From NCBI GenBank assembly GCA_020852815.1, contig JADZAN010000018.1, forward strand, positions 62,001-126,000: 64,000 bases of DNA, in the 5' to 3' direction. The stretch comes from Gemmatimonadaceae bacterium (GTDB taxonomy: Bacteria > Gemmatimonadota > Gemmatimonadetes > Gemmatimonadales > Gemmatimonadaceae). Under the pieces are notes generated by a model. It was given only the letters and a program-made list of their open reading frames with translations. It was not told the origin of the DNA and made no database searches. A program made the position numbers and the translations under genes. Positions 49,945 to 58,153 of the stretch are shown piece by piece. How positions within the stretch are numbered: the stretch's first letter is position 1; each line of letters starts with the position of its first letter.

Positions 49945-51380
49945 CCCCCTGCGCCCCCGAAGAATCGTTCCGTCACCTCTGGCGACGGCGGGGGCGTCCA
50001 CAGGCTCACTCCAAACATCAACAGCGCACTCACCAACACCCCCGCTTCGGCCGGGTCGAGCCCCAGCCAGTACGGCGTGCCGAAGCGCGACCAGACCAGG
50101 CACGCCACCATCCCGCCCAGCATCGACGCGATCGCCCCGGCGCGCGTGGCACGGCGCCAGTTGAGTCCCACGACGACCGGGATGAAGAGGAACGACACCA
50201 TCAGCTTCGCCGCCCAGATGACGATGAAGTTCACCAGGGAGAGCTGCCGGAAGGCGAGCAGCACGGGGATTGCGCTGAACGTGACCACGGCCACGCGGCT
50301 CGCCAGCACCTTCGCCCGTTCGCTCGCGCTGGGGACGAGCAGCTCGGCGTAGATGTCGTGCGAGACCGCGGATGCCACCGTGAGGAGGATCGCGCCGCCG
50401 GTGCGCGTGAATGTCACGACCGCCGCCAGCAGCACGAGCTGCCCGATGGCCGACGGCAGGACGCTCATCCCCAGCACCGGCGTCGCCAGGTCGGCTTGCG
50501 GCAGGAAGGGCATCGTCACTCGCATCGACAGCCCGAACAGGAGGACGCCGATCCCCACGCACGCCTGGAAGAAGAACGAGTAACCGATCGCCAGCCGCGT
50601 CGCGCGCCGGCTCTGCATGGAGTAGATGGCCGAGATCTCGTACGGCGATGCGGCAAGCCCGAGCCCGATCGCCATGGAGATCGCCAGGAGCTGCCGCCAC
50701 CCGAACCAGTTGCCGCTCAGTCGCGGATCGATCGACGTGATGGCCTCACCAACGGCGTGCAGGCCACCCAGATGCGACAGGAGGAAGGGGACCGCGAGCA
50801 CGTACCCGCCCAGCAGCAACACTGCTTTGAGCAACCCTACATACGCATTGCTGTACATCCCGCCCAGCACGGTGTAGACCGTCGTGATCCCGGCCACGAG
50901 GAGGACGGCGCGCTGGTACGGCATTCCGCCAACGAGCCCGAACAGGAGTCCGCCGGCCTGGTACTGCGCCGAGAGCATCATCGCGTACACGACGAGGATG
51001 AAGACCGCCGAGATCGCGCGCGCCGCCTTGCTCTCGAAGCGCTCGGCGAAGTAGTCGGGCAGGGTAAGCCCCGCGATGCGCCGGATGCGCGGGGCGACGA
51101 ACAGCGCGGCCACCACCCACCCGATCCAGGTCAGCGGCCACGTCCACGCGTAGCTGATCCCCGAGAAGTAGTGGAACCCCACCATCCCGATCGTGGCGCC
51201 CGCGCTCACCTGGTTGGCCATCAACGTGGCACCGCCCAGCAGCGGCCCTAACGAGCGGCCCGCCGCGAGGAACCCCTCCTCGGTCGAGGCGCGGCGGTAG
51301 TTGTACAACCCGATCCCGCACACCAGGGCGAGGTACGCCCCGACGACGAGATAGAACGTGGTGAGGTGCGCGCCGGTCAT
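49941..51380 (-). CDS. Sodium:solute symporter (SSF family)
   Basis: A 479-residue, roughly 13-segment membrane transporter of the PutP/PanF type. Start ATG 51380, overlapping the preceding TGA. SSF marks: YLALVCGIGLYNYRRASTEE, AAGRSLGPLLGGATLMANQV with the sodium-binding region, SAGATIGMVGFHYFSG, YAWTWPLTWIGWVVAALFVA, and LTLPDYFAERFESKAARA. Typically imports amino acids, organic acids, sugars or vitamins with sodium. The operon context (deacylase first) suggests an amino-acid-like product. A TTA-GGG Leu-Gly pair at 51246 comes from CCCTAACG. Confidence 0.93.
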   Translation of the reverse strand: MTGAHLTTFYLVVGAYLALVCGIGLYNYRRASTEEGFLAAGRSLGPLLGGATLMANQVSAGATIGMVGFHYFSGISYAWTWPLTWIGWVVAALFVAPRIRRIAGLTLPDYFAERFESKAARAISAVFILVVYAMMLSAQYQAGGLLFGLVGGMPYQRAVLLVAGITTVYTVLGGMYSNAYVGLLKAVLLLGGYVLAVPFLLSHLGGLHAVGEAITSIDPRLSGNWFGWRQLLAISMAIGLGLAASPYEISAIYSMQSRRATRLAIGYSFFFQACVGIGVLLFGLSMRVTMPFLPQADLATPVLGMSVLPSAIGQLVLLAAVVTFTRTGGAILLTVASAVSHDIYAELLVPSASERAKVLASRVAVVTFSAIPVLLAFRQLSLVNFIVIWAAKLMVSFLFIPVVVGLNWRRATRAGAIASMLGGMVACLVWSRFGTPYWLGLDPAEAGVLVSALLMFGVSLWTPPPSPEVTERFFGGAGG

Positions 51381-52159
51381 GTGTCCGACTCCGACTGGCG
51401 CAGCGCCCACCACTGGTACACGGGAACCCACACCACGAGGATCGCCACGAGGAGCCAGAAGCGCCACGAAAGCCCGCCGTCGTCGCCACGAGGCACCGTC
51501 TCGCCACAACGCGCCGCATCGTCCGTCAGGCGCACATGCACGAACGACGGCAGCGCGACCAGGCGAGCGCTCCACGTGCGCGAACCCTCGTGCTCGAATC
51601 GCGGGAAGGTCACGGAGGCGCGGTCATCCGGGACGCGCACCGTCACCTGCACGTTTCCCAACCGGGCGTTGGCGCCGCGCGGAATGGGAAAGGTGGGGAT
51701 CACGATCGGAACATCGACGGCGCCCGCCGTACGCGTCACGGTGTAACGCAGCGCGAAGCCGGTGCGCGTCCCGCGCGCTGAGGTGAGCGTATCCGCGAGC
51801 GCGCGCCAGGCACCGTCTGCGCGCGCGGCGAGCGAGACAACGGTCGCGCCATCGTCGAGGAGCACGTCGCCCACGCTGGCGCAGGGGCGCGCCAGGTACT
51901 GGAACGCGGCGCGCCGGCTGGTGTCGCCGCTATCGGCCGCCAGCCGCACGCGCGTCACCACCTGCCATCGATCGCTGGTATCGGCGTCGATGGTGACGAG
52001 AACGGCCACGCTGTCGCTCCCCGGCGCAGCGGTGGCGGGCTGCTGTGCAAAGCTCGCGCGCGCGATGAAGGTCGACAGCAGCAATGCGGTCGAGCCGGCG
52101 ATACTGCGCGCGTATCGGCGCGCCACGCCCTGCGAATACCTCTCACGCGTCAGTCGCAC
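51377..52159 (-). CDS. Secreted beta-rich protein with C-terminal membrane anchor, function unknown
   Basis: A 260-residue protein with a leader (SIAGSTALLLSTFIARASFA then QQPA), a beta-rich body (SVAVLVTIDADTSDRWQVVTRV, GNVQVTVRVPDD) with two Cys (ARPCASV, DDAARCGE) that could pair, and a C-terminal transmembrane helix (SWRFWLLVAILVVWVPVYQW) with a short polar tail. It would face the periplasm. It begins six bases after the AstE-like gene and overlaps the symporter gene by four bases. Not recognised. Confidence 0.75.
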   Translation of the reverse strand: MRLTRERYSQGVARRYARSIAGSTALLLSTFIARASFAQQPATAAPGSDSVAVLVTIDADTSDRWQVVTRVRLAADSGDTSRRAAFQYLARPCASVGDVLLDDGATVVSLAARADGAWRALADTLTSARGTRTGFALRYTVTRTAGAVDVPIVIPTFPIPRGANARLGNVQVTVRVPDDRASVTFPRFEHEGSRTWSARLVALPSFVHVRLTDDAARCGETVPRGDDGGLSWRFWLLVAILVVWVPVYQWWALRQSESDT

Positions 52160-52165
52160 GCGCCG

Positions 52166-53137
52166 TCAGTCGTCGTACGTCGTGGCCTGCGACGCGTCGC
52201 CCATCATGAAGGCGTAGTCGCCGGGATGGATACGCGTGCGATAGTTGCGGCACAGCACGACGATGTTGCGCGCGAATGGCGTCACCATCGTCTCCAGCGT
52301 CTCGAAGGTGTACGGCGAGACGATGTCGGCCAGCGGCTCCCCCTCGCCCAGCTCCTCGCCCGGCGTGAGCACGCGTCGCGGGACGCAGATTCCCCCCTGG
52401 CGCGGGCGCATTACCTTCATCACTCGCATCAGGCGCTGCCCGGCGCGACGCTCCACCGCCCCCTCCAGCACGCCAGCATAGCGCAGTTGGTTGAGCACTC
52501 CGTTCACCCCGTTCTCCACGTGTAGCGCCTGCGACTGGTACCCTCCCCCGATCTCCACCACCATGCAGCGCACCCCTTGCTTCTCCGCATACGTCGCGGT
52601 CGTTCCCGAGTACATCTCGGCGGGCTTGTACAGGAGCGCAGAGCTGAAGGCGCGCGACAGTCCTTCATCGTTCACCACGTAGCAGTAGTCGACCCACGGA
52701 AAGGTGCCGCCGCAATGGATGTCGACGAGGTAGTCGAGGTGGTCGATGAAACCATGGGCGATCGCGTGCGCCTGCTGCTCGCCCAGCCAACCATCCGGCG
52801 CACCGGGAAAGAGGCGGTTCATGTCGAGCATGTCGATCGGCGTATTGCGCGAGATCGCTTCCATCGCCAGCGGGTTCGCCACGCCAAGGATCCAGAGCTG
52901 TCCCGCCAGCTGCGCCGGATCGAGCCGTTCCCATAGCTCGCGGGCGATGAGCAGCCCTTCGAACTCGTCGCCGTGAATCATCGCCGAGACGCCGACCGTG
53001 GGCCCGGGGCGCCCTCCCTCGATGATGTGAATCGTGAGCGCGAGCGCATGACCGCTGGCGAGCGTCGTGATCGGGACGTTGAGGCGCGAACGCCCGGGAG
53101 AGAGCCGGGTGCTCACGATGGACGAGTCGTTGGGCAT
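52166..53137 (-). CDS. Succinylglutamate desuccinylase/aspartoacylase-family zinc hydrolase
   Basis: A 323-residue enzyme from ATG 53137, without a leader. The fold and motifs follow the AstE/AspA branch of M14-like hydrolases: GPTVGVSAMIHGDEFEG with His and Glu ligands, NPLAMEAISRNTP, DMNRLFPG, DYLVDIHCGGT with the third His, and VVEIGGGYQ with the catalytic Glu. Such enzymes release an acid from an N-acylated amino acid or, in the agmatine-like subgroup, from acyl-diamines. It is first in a run of four coupled genes ending with a sodium symporter. The substrate is unknown. Confidence 0.9.
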   Translation of the reverse strand: MPNDSSIVSTRLSPGRSRLNVPITTLASGHALALTIHIIEGGRPGPTVGVSAMIHGDEFEGLLIARELWERLDPAQLAGQLWILGVANPLAMEAISRNTPIDMLDMNRLFPGAPDGWLGEQQAHAIAHGFIDHLDYLVDIHCGGTFPWVDYCYVVNDEGLSRAFSSALLYKPAEMYSGTTATYAEKQGVRCMVVEIGGGYQSQALHVENGVNGVLNQLRYAGVLEGAVERRAGQRLMRVMKVMRPRQGGICVPRRVLTPGEELGEGEPLADIVSPYTFETLETMVTPFARNIVVLCRNYRTRIHPGDYAFMMGDASQATTYDD

Positions 53138-53390
53138 GCGAGGGAACGCTGGAGGATCGGTGCGACGTCGGTCGCCTATTCTACTCCGCGGGTGCGCCGG
53201 GCGTGAGCGGCGGCACGTGCGCCGCGACACGAGGGCGGGAGCTGGACAAGCGCAAGCGAACTCCTTGCGCTGGGGACGCGAATCGTCATCGTCATGACGA
53301 CGTCGATGGAGCAGCCGGACCGCAGGGACCGACTTCGACCGCCACTGCGATCGCCTTCGCCCAGCACCTCACTATCATCGTTCGAGCCCA

Positions 53391-54560
53391 ATGACCAATC
53401 ATCGTCAACGGCACTTGCTGCGCAGCATCCTTGCGGCGCTCGCCCTCGCCGGGACCATTGCGCGGGCACAGTCCGCCGCCGCGCAGGCCAGCGAGGCCGC
53501 TCCGATAATCGCGCGCGAGCGCGCCGCCGACATCGTCCGTCGTGTGCAACGCATTGCCACGCCCGAGGGGATCGATACACTCTTTCCCGTGCAAGTGGGG
53601 GACAACAGGCAGTGGATCTCCATCCGCGGGCTCAACCGGCACAACCCCGTCCTCGTCTTCATCCACGGAGGGCCGGCGTCGCCCACCATGCCCGAGGCCT
53701 GGGGCTTCCAGAAACCATGGGAGGACTTCTTCACCGTGGTGCAGTGGGACCAGCGCGGGGCCGGGCTGAGCTTCGCCGGGATCGACACCGCGCGCGCGGC
53801 GAAGGCGTGGACCGTCGATGACATCGTGTCCGACGCCGTGGTTGTGATCGACTCGGTGCGACACCTGTTAGGCAAGCGCAAGGTCGTGGTGATGGGGCAC
53901 AGCTGGGGGAGTATCGTTGGCGTGACCCTGGCCGCGCGACGTCCTGACCTGATGCATGCCTACGTCGGCGTGGGGCAGGTCATGGCGTGGAGCCAGGAGA
54001 AGGCGCTCTATGATCGCGTGATGGAACTCTCGCGGGCGCATCACCTCGACAGCGCCATTGCCGATCTCCAGCGCATCGCTCCCTATCCGCGCCCCGACGG
54101 AAGCAACGCCTTCCAGGGGGCCATGGTGCTGCGCCGGTGGGCAAATGGCTTCAACGGCGGGTGGTACGGGCAGCCCTCGCTCGACATCACCGAGGAGATG
54201 GCGTTGCTGTCGCCGTCGTACGACAACGCGGGACTCCTGGTCGCGCGAAAGGCGCCGGCCTTTGCCTCGCCGCGGCTCTTCGGCGCCCTCCTCACCGTCG
54301 ACCTGCGACAGTACAAGCGCTTCAAGGTTCCCGTCATCGTCCTGCAGGGGCGCTACGATCTCTACACGCCGTATGCCGTTGCCCGCGACTGGGTCCCCAT
54401 GCTGCAGGCTCCGGTGCGCCGGTTCATCACCTTCGAGCGCAGCGCGCACTACCCCATGCTCGAGGAGCCGGGGCGCTTCCTCATGACGCTCGTGCAGCAT
54501 GTATTGCCGCTGACGGGCGAGGCGAGGACATTCCCGCTGGGGCCGGACGCGCCACGATAG
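53391..54560 (+). CDS. Secreted alpha/beta hydrolase, prolyl-iminopeptidase-like (S33)
   Basis: A 389-residue protein with a signal peptide (RSILAALALAGTIARAQSAA). HGGP in LVFIHGGPASPTM is the S33 oxyanion motif; VVQWDQRGAGLS follows; the nucleophile elbow is VMGHSWGSIVG. Asp (GRYDLYTP) and His (RSAHYPMLEEP) close the triad. Likely cleaves N-terminal residues from peptides in the periplasm, or an ester. A TTA in HLLGKR derives from TGTTAGGC at 53866. It stands alone, divergent from the AstE-like operon. Confidence 0.9.
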   Translation: MTNHRQRHLLRSILAALALAGTIARAQSAAAQASEAAPIIARERAADIVRRVQRIATPEGIDTLFPVQVGDNRQWISIRGLNRHNPVLVFIHGGPASPTMPEAWGFQKPWEDFFTVVQWDQRGAGLSFAGIDTARAAKAWTVDDIVSDAVVVIDSVRHLLGKRKVVVMGHSWGSIVGVTLAARRPDLMHAYVGVGQVMAWSQEKALYDRVMELSRAHHLDSAIADLQRIAPYPRPDGSNAFQGAMVLRRWANGFNGGWYGQPSLDITEEMALLSPSYDNAGLLVARKAPAFASPRLFGALLTVDLRQYKRFKVPVIVLQGRYDLYTPYAVARDWVPMLQAPVRRFITFERSAHYPMLEEPGRFLMTLVQHVLPLTGEARTFPLGPDAPR

Positions 54561-54614
54561 GCGGTACGCGCCTCACAACCCGAGTGCAGGAATCGGTTCT
54601 GCACACGCCGTGCG

Positions 54615-54875
54615 TCAGCGCGAGACGACCGTCACCACCAGGCCAGGGAACGGGGTCGGGTCGCCATTGCCCAACCGCACATACGCCACCACATCCGTCT
54701 TTCCCACGGCACGGGCGGTGATGCGGTCGGTGGCCGAATCGACGTGCAGTACCAGAGTATCGACGGCGCGCCAGAAGGTGGCCGGGTTCCAGCGCTTGCG
54801 CCCGCCGCAGCTTTGCAGCTGTATCGAGCGGTAGAAGGAATCGCCGGGATGCACGACCGGATTGACCGGGCGCAC
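54615..54875 (-). pseudogene. Probable gene fragment with Ig-like C-terminal domain
   Basis: An 86-residue frame from GTG 54875, preceded in frame by a TGA at 54894. Codon use is as GC-biased as neighbouring genes. The C-terminal part TDRITARAVGKTDVVAYVRLG resembles the end of a bacterial Ig-like (BIG2-type) domain, but there is no leader and too little sequence for a full domain, so it looks like the remnant of a larger secreted protein. It could be a short intact gene; a frame in other strains would decide. Confidence 0.4.
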
Positions 54876-54964
54876 CCGCCACAGGTGCGCCGGTCACAGC
54901 ACGGCGGTGCGCGAACGCAGTAGACTGTTGCGCTGACAACTCCGCGACTCACGCCCTCGCTTCG

Positions 54965-55714
54965 ATGCGCCCAACGCTCGCCGGCCTCTCCCTCGCACTC
55001 CTGGTCCTGCTCGGCTGCAAGGTCGAGAACGCGCTCGACTTTCACACCACACCGCCGCCGCCGCCGCGTGGCTATGCCGTCCTCGTCGATGTCTCGGCGC
55101 TGCGAAGCAGGGCCGCGTCCGCGACTCCCAACAGCAACTTTGCCGACGCGCTGAGCATCGTGCGCCTGGTCGACTCACTCATGACGCCGCACCTCGAGCT
55201 GGCCGCACTCGCCCTCGATAACGCGGCGACGCACACCGTCACCCAGCCCTACGACTACTGGACCTGGCCGTTCGACGTCACGCGGGGCGGCGTTCACTAC
55301 ACCGGCAAACTCCTGGGCGGGCGGCAAGGGACGTTCAACGCGTTCCGCCTTGCCATTTCGTCGACGAACGCCTCGCCGCCCTTTGCCAACTTCACCCTGC
55401 TCAACGGCCAGCTCGACTACCTCAGCACGCAGGGCAGGTGGTACGTCTACGACCTCAAGAGCAGCGCGACCGATCCCGTACTGGGGATCGCATGGGTGAA
55501 GACAAACACCGGGGTGCAGATCGCCATCGAGCGTCCGCAGGAGCTGTACGGCTACGAGATCAACGGCGGCGTCCATGCCCTCAGGCGCATGGGCAATCTC
55601 CCGGCCGACGCCTTCAGCCTCATCTGGACGCCGGCCGATGGCGCAGGGAAGGTCTCGTTGGGCAGTGCCGACTACCGGTGCTGGGACGCGCAGCAACGCA
55701 ACGTCGCCTGCTAG
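54965..55714 (+). CDS. Lipoprotein of unknown function
   Basis: A 249-residue protein with a lipoprotein leader (RPTLAGLSLALLVLLGC). A Pro-rich spacer follows (TTPPPPPRGYAVL). The body is beta-rich with aromatic turns: QPYDYWTWPFDVTRG, VHYTGKLLGGRQGTFNAFRL, LTLLNGQ-like FTLLNGQLDY, RWYVYDLKSSAT, and SADYRCWDAQQRNVAC at the end with two Cys. Not recognised. It is convergent with peptidase E, 21 bases apart. Confidence 0.75.
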   Translation: MRPTLAGLSLALLVLLGCKVENALDFHTTPPPPPRGYAVLVDVSALRSRAASATPNSNFADALSIVRLVDSLMTPHLELAALALDNAATHTVTQPYDYWTWPFDVTRGGVHYTGKLLGGRQGTFNAFRLAISSTNASPPFANFTLLNGQLDYLSTQGRWYVYDLKSSATDPVLGIAWVKTNTGVQIAIERPQELYGYEINGGVHALRRMGNLPADAFSLIWTPADGAGKVSLGSADYRCWDAQQRNVAC

Positions 55715-55735
55715 GCGCAATGGCGACGTGCGCCC

Positions 55736-56434
55736 TCACGCCCGCACGCCAAGTGGTGCGGGCAATAATCCGGCGGACAGCGTCACCACCTCCTGCCCGG
55801 CGCGAAACCAGTGAGCCGGCCTTGGCCCCGCCAGCTGCACGTCGCTCCCGCGCACCCGCAACCAATCCCCCTCCGGGACCCCCAGCACATGCACCGCCGA
55901 GTTTGCCACGAGAAACTCGGCCAACCGCTGGGCCCGCGTCTCCCCCTGGTGACCGGCCGGAAGCTCGTTGGTGAAGTGCGGGTTGACCTGAAAGTCGAGG
56001 AAACCCAGCGCATCGAAGCCGCGGGGATCGACGATGGGCATGTCGTTCGTCGTGCGGATGGTGGGGCAGGCGAGGTTGGAGCCCGCGCTCCAGCCGATGT
56101 ACGGAGCGCCCGCGCGCACCTGTCGCTGGATGCGTGGCAGCAATCCCGCGTCGCGGCACTCCTTGAGCAGGTGAAAGGTGTTCCCGCCACCTACCATCAC
56201 CACCTCGCACTCCTCGAGCACCGCTCCCTCATGCGCCGACCGGATGTCGAGCCGCAACGGCTCGAGCGCCGAGCGCACGTTGTTCGCATAGTCGTCCCAC
56301 GACACCGTCACGCCGGCAAACGGGACGAAGAAGATACGTCGCCGCTCGCCGACGATCTCGGCGATCGCGTCGAGTGCGTGCGCGAGATAGGGCGCGCCGG
56401 TGTTGCGCGAGTTGCTCAGCAGCAGGAGTTCCAC
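55736..56434 (-). CDS. pepE: Peptidase E (alpha-aspartyl dipeptidase, S51)
   Basis: A 232-residue cytoplasmic dipeptidase that cuts Asp-X dipeptides. Started at GTG 56434, which overlaps the aroM-like stop by one base (TAGTG) and gives a length close to E. coli PepE (229). All three catalytic residues are placed as in E. coli with a uniform shift of four: Ser116 in YIGWSAGSN, Asp131 in TTNDMP, His153 in NPHFTNELP. It closes the OPT-DUF1177-AroM run and would process imported aspartyl peptides. Confidence 0.95.
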   Translation of the reverse strand: MELLLLSNSRNTGAPYLAHALDAIAEIVGERRRIFFVPFAGVTVSWDDYANNVRSALEPLRLDIRSAHEGAVLEECEVVMVGGGNTFHLLKECRDAGLLPRIQRQVRAGAPYIGWSAGSNLACPTIRTTNDMPIVDPRGFDALGFLDFQVNPHFTNELPAGHQGETRAQRLAEFLVANSAVHVLGVPEGDWLRVRGSDVQLAGPRPAHWFRAGQEVVTLSAGLLPAPLGVRA

Positions 56435-57129
56435 TACGCCCCCCACGAGGACACGAGTTCCGCCGTCACGCGCGCCGCGATGGCGTTCGAGAGCAACACC
56501 GGGAGTCCCGACGCCTCGACCGCTACCTGCCGATGGAACTCGGTGTAGCCAATGCAGTCGAGGACGATCGCCGCCGTGCCGCGTTCGCGTAGCGTCGCGG
56601 CGCCCACGCGCAACGCAGCCACGTCGTGTGCGTACGGCGACGCGGCCGCGTAGATCGGCGGCTGCACCATCGCCCCCCACTTCCCCGCCTCCGACGTCAC
56701 CTGCGCCGCATCCGGGACCATCACGCCTAACGCTCGCCCACCCACGATGGCCTTGAGCAGGGGAGGGATCACCCGGTCAGGCTCGACCAGCCACGCCGCG
56801 CGCGTCTCCAACCCGTGGAAGACGCCCGTGCACAGCACGACGATCACGCCGCACCCCTGCGATTCGAGCGTCTGCACCAGCGTGCGCACCGCCCCCTCGA
56901 CGCGCGCGCCGTCGAGCCGCACGCTCGTCCCGTCGAGGAGTCGTGTCACCAGCAGGCGATTGCCCGCGCGGTATCCGAAGCGTCCGGCGATCTCGTCAGG
57001 CGCAAGTCCGTCCAGTACTCCCACGTGCAGGCACGACGTCGCCGCCGGGAGGTGGCTCTCGAGAATCGGCGTCACGTCGCTTCGCGGCGCCTGCCCGATG
57101 GTGATCGTGCCGACGAGCGGGCGCGGCAT
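56434..57129 (-). CDS. AroM family protein
   Basis: A 231-residue protein. The pattern VGTITIGQAPRSDVTPILE at the start, GVLDGLAPDEIAGRF, and VIVVLCTGVFHGLE with a Cys is the AroM family, whose members include E. coli AroM of unknown activity. The C-terminal half (AAIVLDCIGYTEFHR) has a second conserved Cys, as in Asp/Glu racemase-like folds. It starts two bases after the DUF1177 stop and its TAG overlaps the pepE GTG. A TTA in RALGVMV comes from GCCTAACG at 56725. Confidence 0.88.
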   Translation of the reverse strand: MPRPLVGTITIGQAPRSDVTPILESHLPAATSCLHVGVLDGLAPDEIAGRFGYRAGNRLLVTRLLDGTSVRLDGARVEGAVRTLVQTLESQGCGVIVVLCTGVFHGLETRAAWLVEPDRVIPPLLKAIVGGRALGVMVPDAAQVTSEAGKWGAMVQPPIYAAASPYAHDVAALRVGAATLRERGTAAIVLDCIGYTEFHRQVAVEASGLPVLLSNAIAARVTAELVSSWGA

Positions 57130-57131
57130 CG

Positions 57132-58073
57132 TCAGGCGCTCCGCGCCGCGTGCCCCTGCAGCCGGCGCATGTCGCCGTACAGCGACACCAGCCGGTCGAA
57201 CTCCGCCGTGTCGTGCAGCTGGCACGTCCCGGCACCCACCTCCTTCGCCACTTCGATCGCGAAGCGCACGGCCTCGGCGATGTCCACTTCGTGGCTCGCC
57301 CCCGTTCCGCACCCCGGCACCACCGTCTCCGCGCCAATCGCGATCCCGACCACCGGCGCAGCAGTCGCTGTCGCCGGCTGCAAGATGCTGTTGATGTGGT
57401 CCACCCCGTTTCCGTACGGCGTGATGTCCTGCATCGTGACGGGGAAGGTCACCGGCGCGCGCCCAGTCGTCATCTCCATCACGCGCAGCAGGTCGGGCGA
57501 CACGCGCAGGATCCACCCCTCCTTCACCGTGGGCGAGATGGCGATGCCGCGATGGTTGAGGACGCGGTTCCCCTTCGTCGTGTCGATCGAGAGCACCGCG
57601 TCCATCTCCGGCGTCACTTCGCGCGCATTCATGATCTCGATCGACACCGGCGAATCCATGAAGTCCACCGGGGAGTGCGGCTTGGTGGGGGCGTTGGGGC
57701 AGATGTGGGTGCAGACGATCACGTCACCGGCAAGCACGTCACCGGCGCGACGCATCGCCGCGAGCTTGCGCGCGATGGCCACCGCCGCCACCGCGCCATC
57801 TGCGTCGGACACCAACCCGATGCGTTGCGGCCGTGCTCCCACTCCGCCCAGTCGCCCAACGATCCCCAGCGTGGGGGCGCTGCCACCGGCCGCGCGTCCC
57901 CGCGCTCCCCGGATGTCGATGCGGACGAAGTCAGTCGAGCCCTTCTCCCCGCGCACCGTCTCCGTCGTGACCGTGATGCCATCGCCGTCGCCCACCAGGT
58001 CGATGACGGTGCCGGCGCTGGCCGTCGGCGAGTCGAGCGCTTCGAAGGCGGCGAGTGTGTGGGCGAGGCTCAT
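57132..58073 (-). CDS. DUF1177 family protein
   Basis: A 313-residue cytoplasmic protein matching DUF1177: VRIDIRGARGRAAGG, DVIVCTHICPNAPTKPHSP, DFMDSPVSIEIMN, HRGIAISPTVKEGWIL, TMQDITPYGNGVDHINSIL, and GCGTGASHEVDIAEAVRFA. Conserved His, Asp and Cys residues suggest metal-dependent chemistry, but none is established. Its company, an OPT transporter, AroM and peptidase E, recurs in other genomes as far as I recall and points to peptide or D-amino-acid use. Confidence 0.9.
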   Translation of the reverse strand: MSLAHTLAAFEALDSPTASAGTVIDLVGDGDGITVTTETVRGEKGSTDFVRIDIRGARGRAAGGSAPTLGIVGRLGGVGARPQRIGLVSDADGAVAAVAIARKLAAMRRAGDVLAGDVIVCTHICPNAPTKPHSPVDFMDSPVSIEIMNAREVTPEMDAVLSIDTTKGNRVLNHRGIAISPTVKEGWILRVSPDLLRVMEMTTGRAPVTFPVTMQDITPYGNGVDHINSILQPATATAAPVVGIAIGAETVVPGCGTGASHEVDIAEAVRFAIEVAKEVGAGTCQLHDTAEFDRLVSLYGDMRRLQGHAARSA

Positions 58074-58153
58074 GACGTGGAACGACGTGTGAAGGTTGGA
58101 CGCATAACGAGCGCGGCGGCTCCGCGTGCACTCGGCAGGGACTCAGCGGGGGC

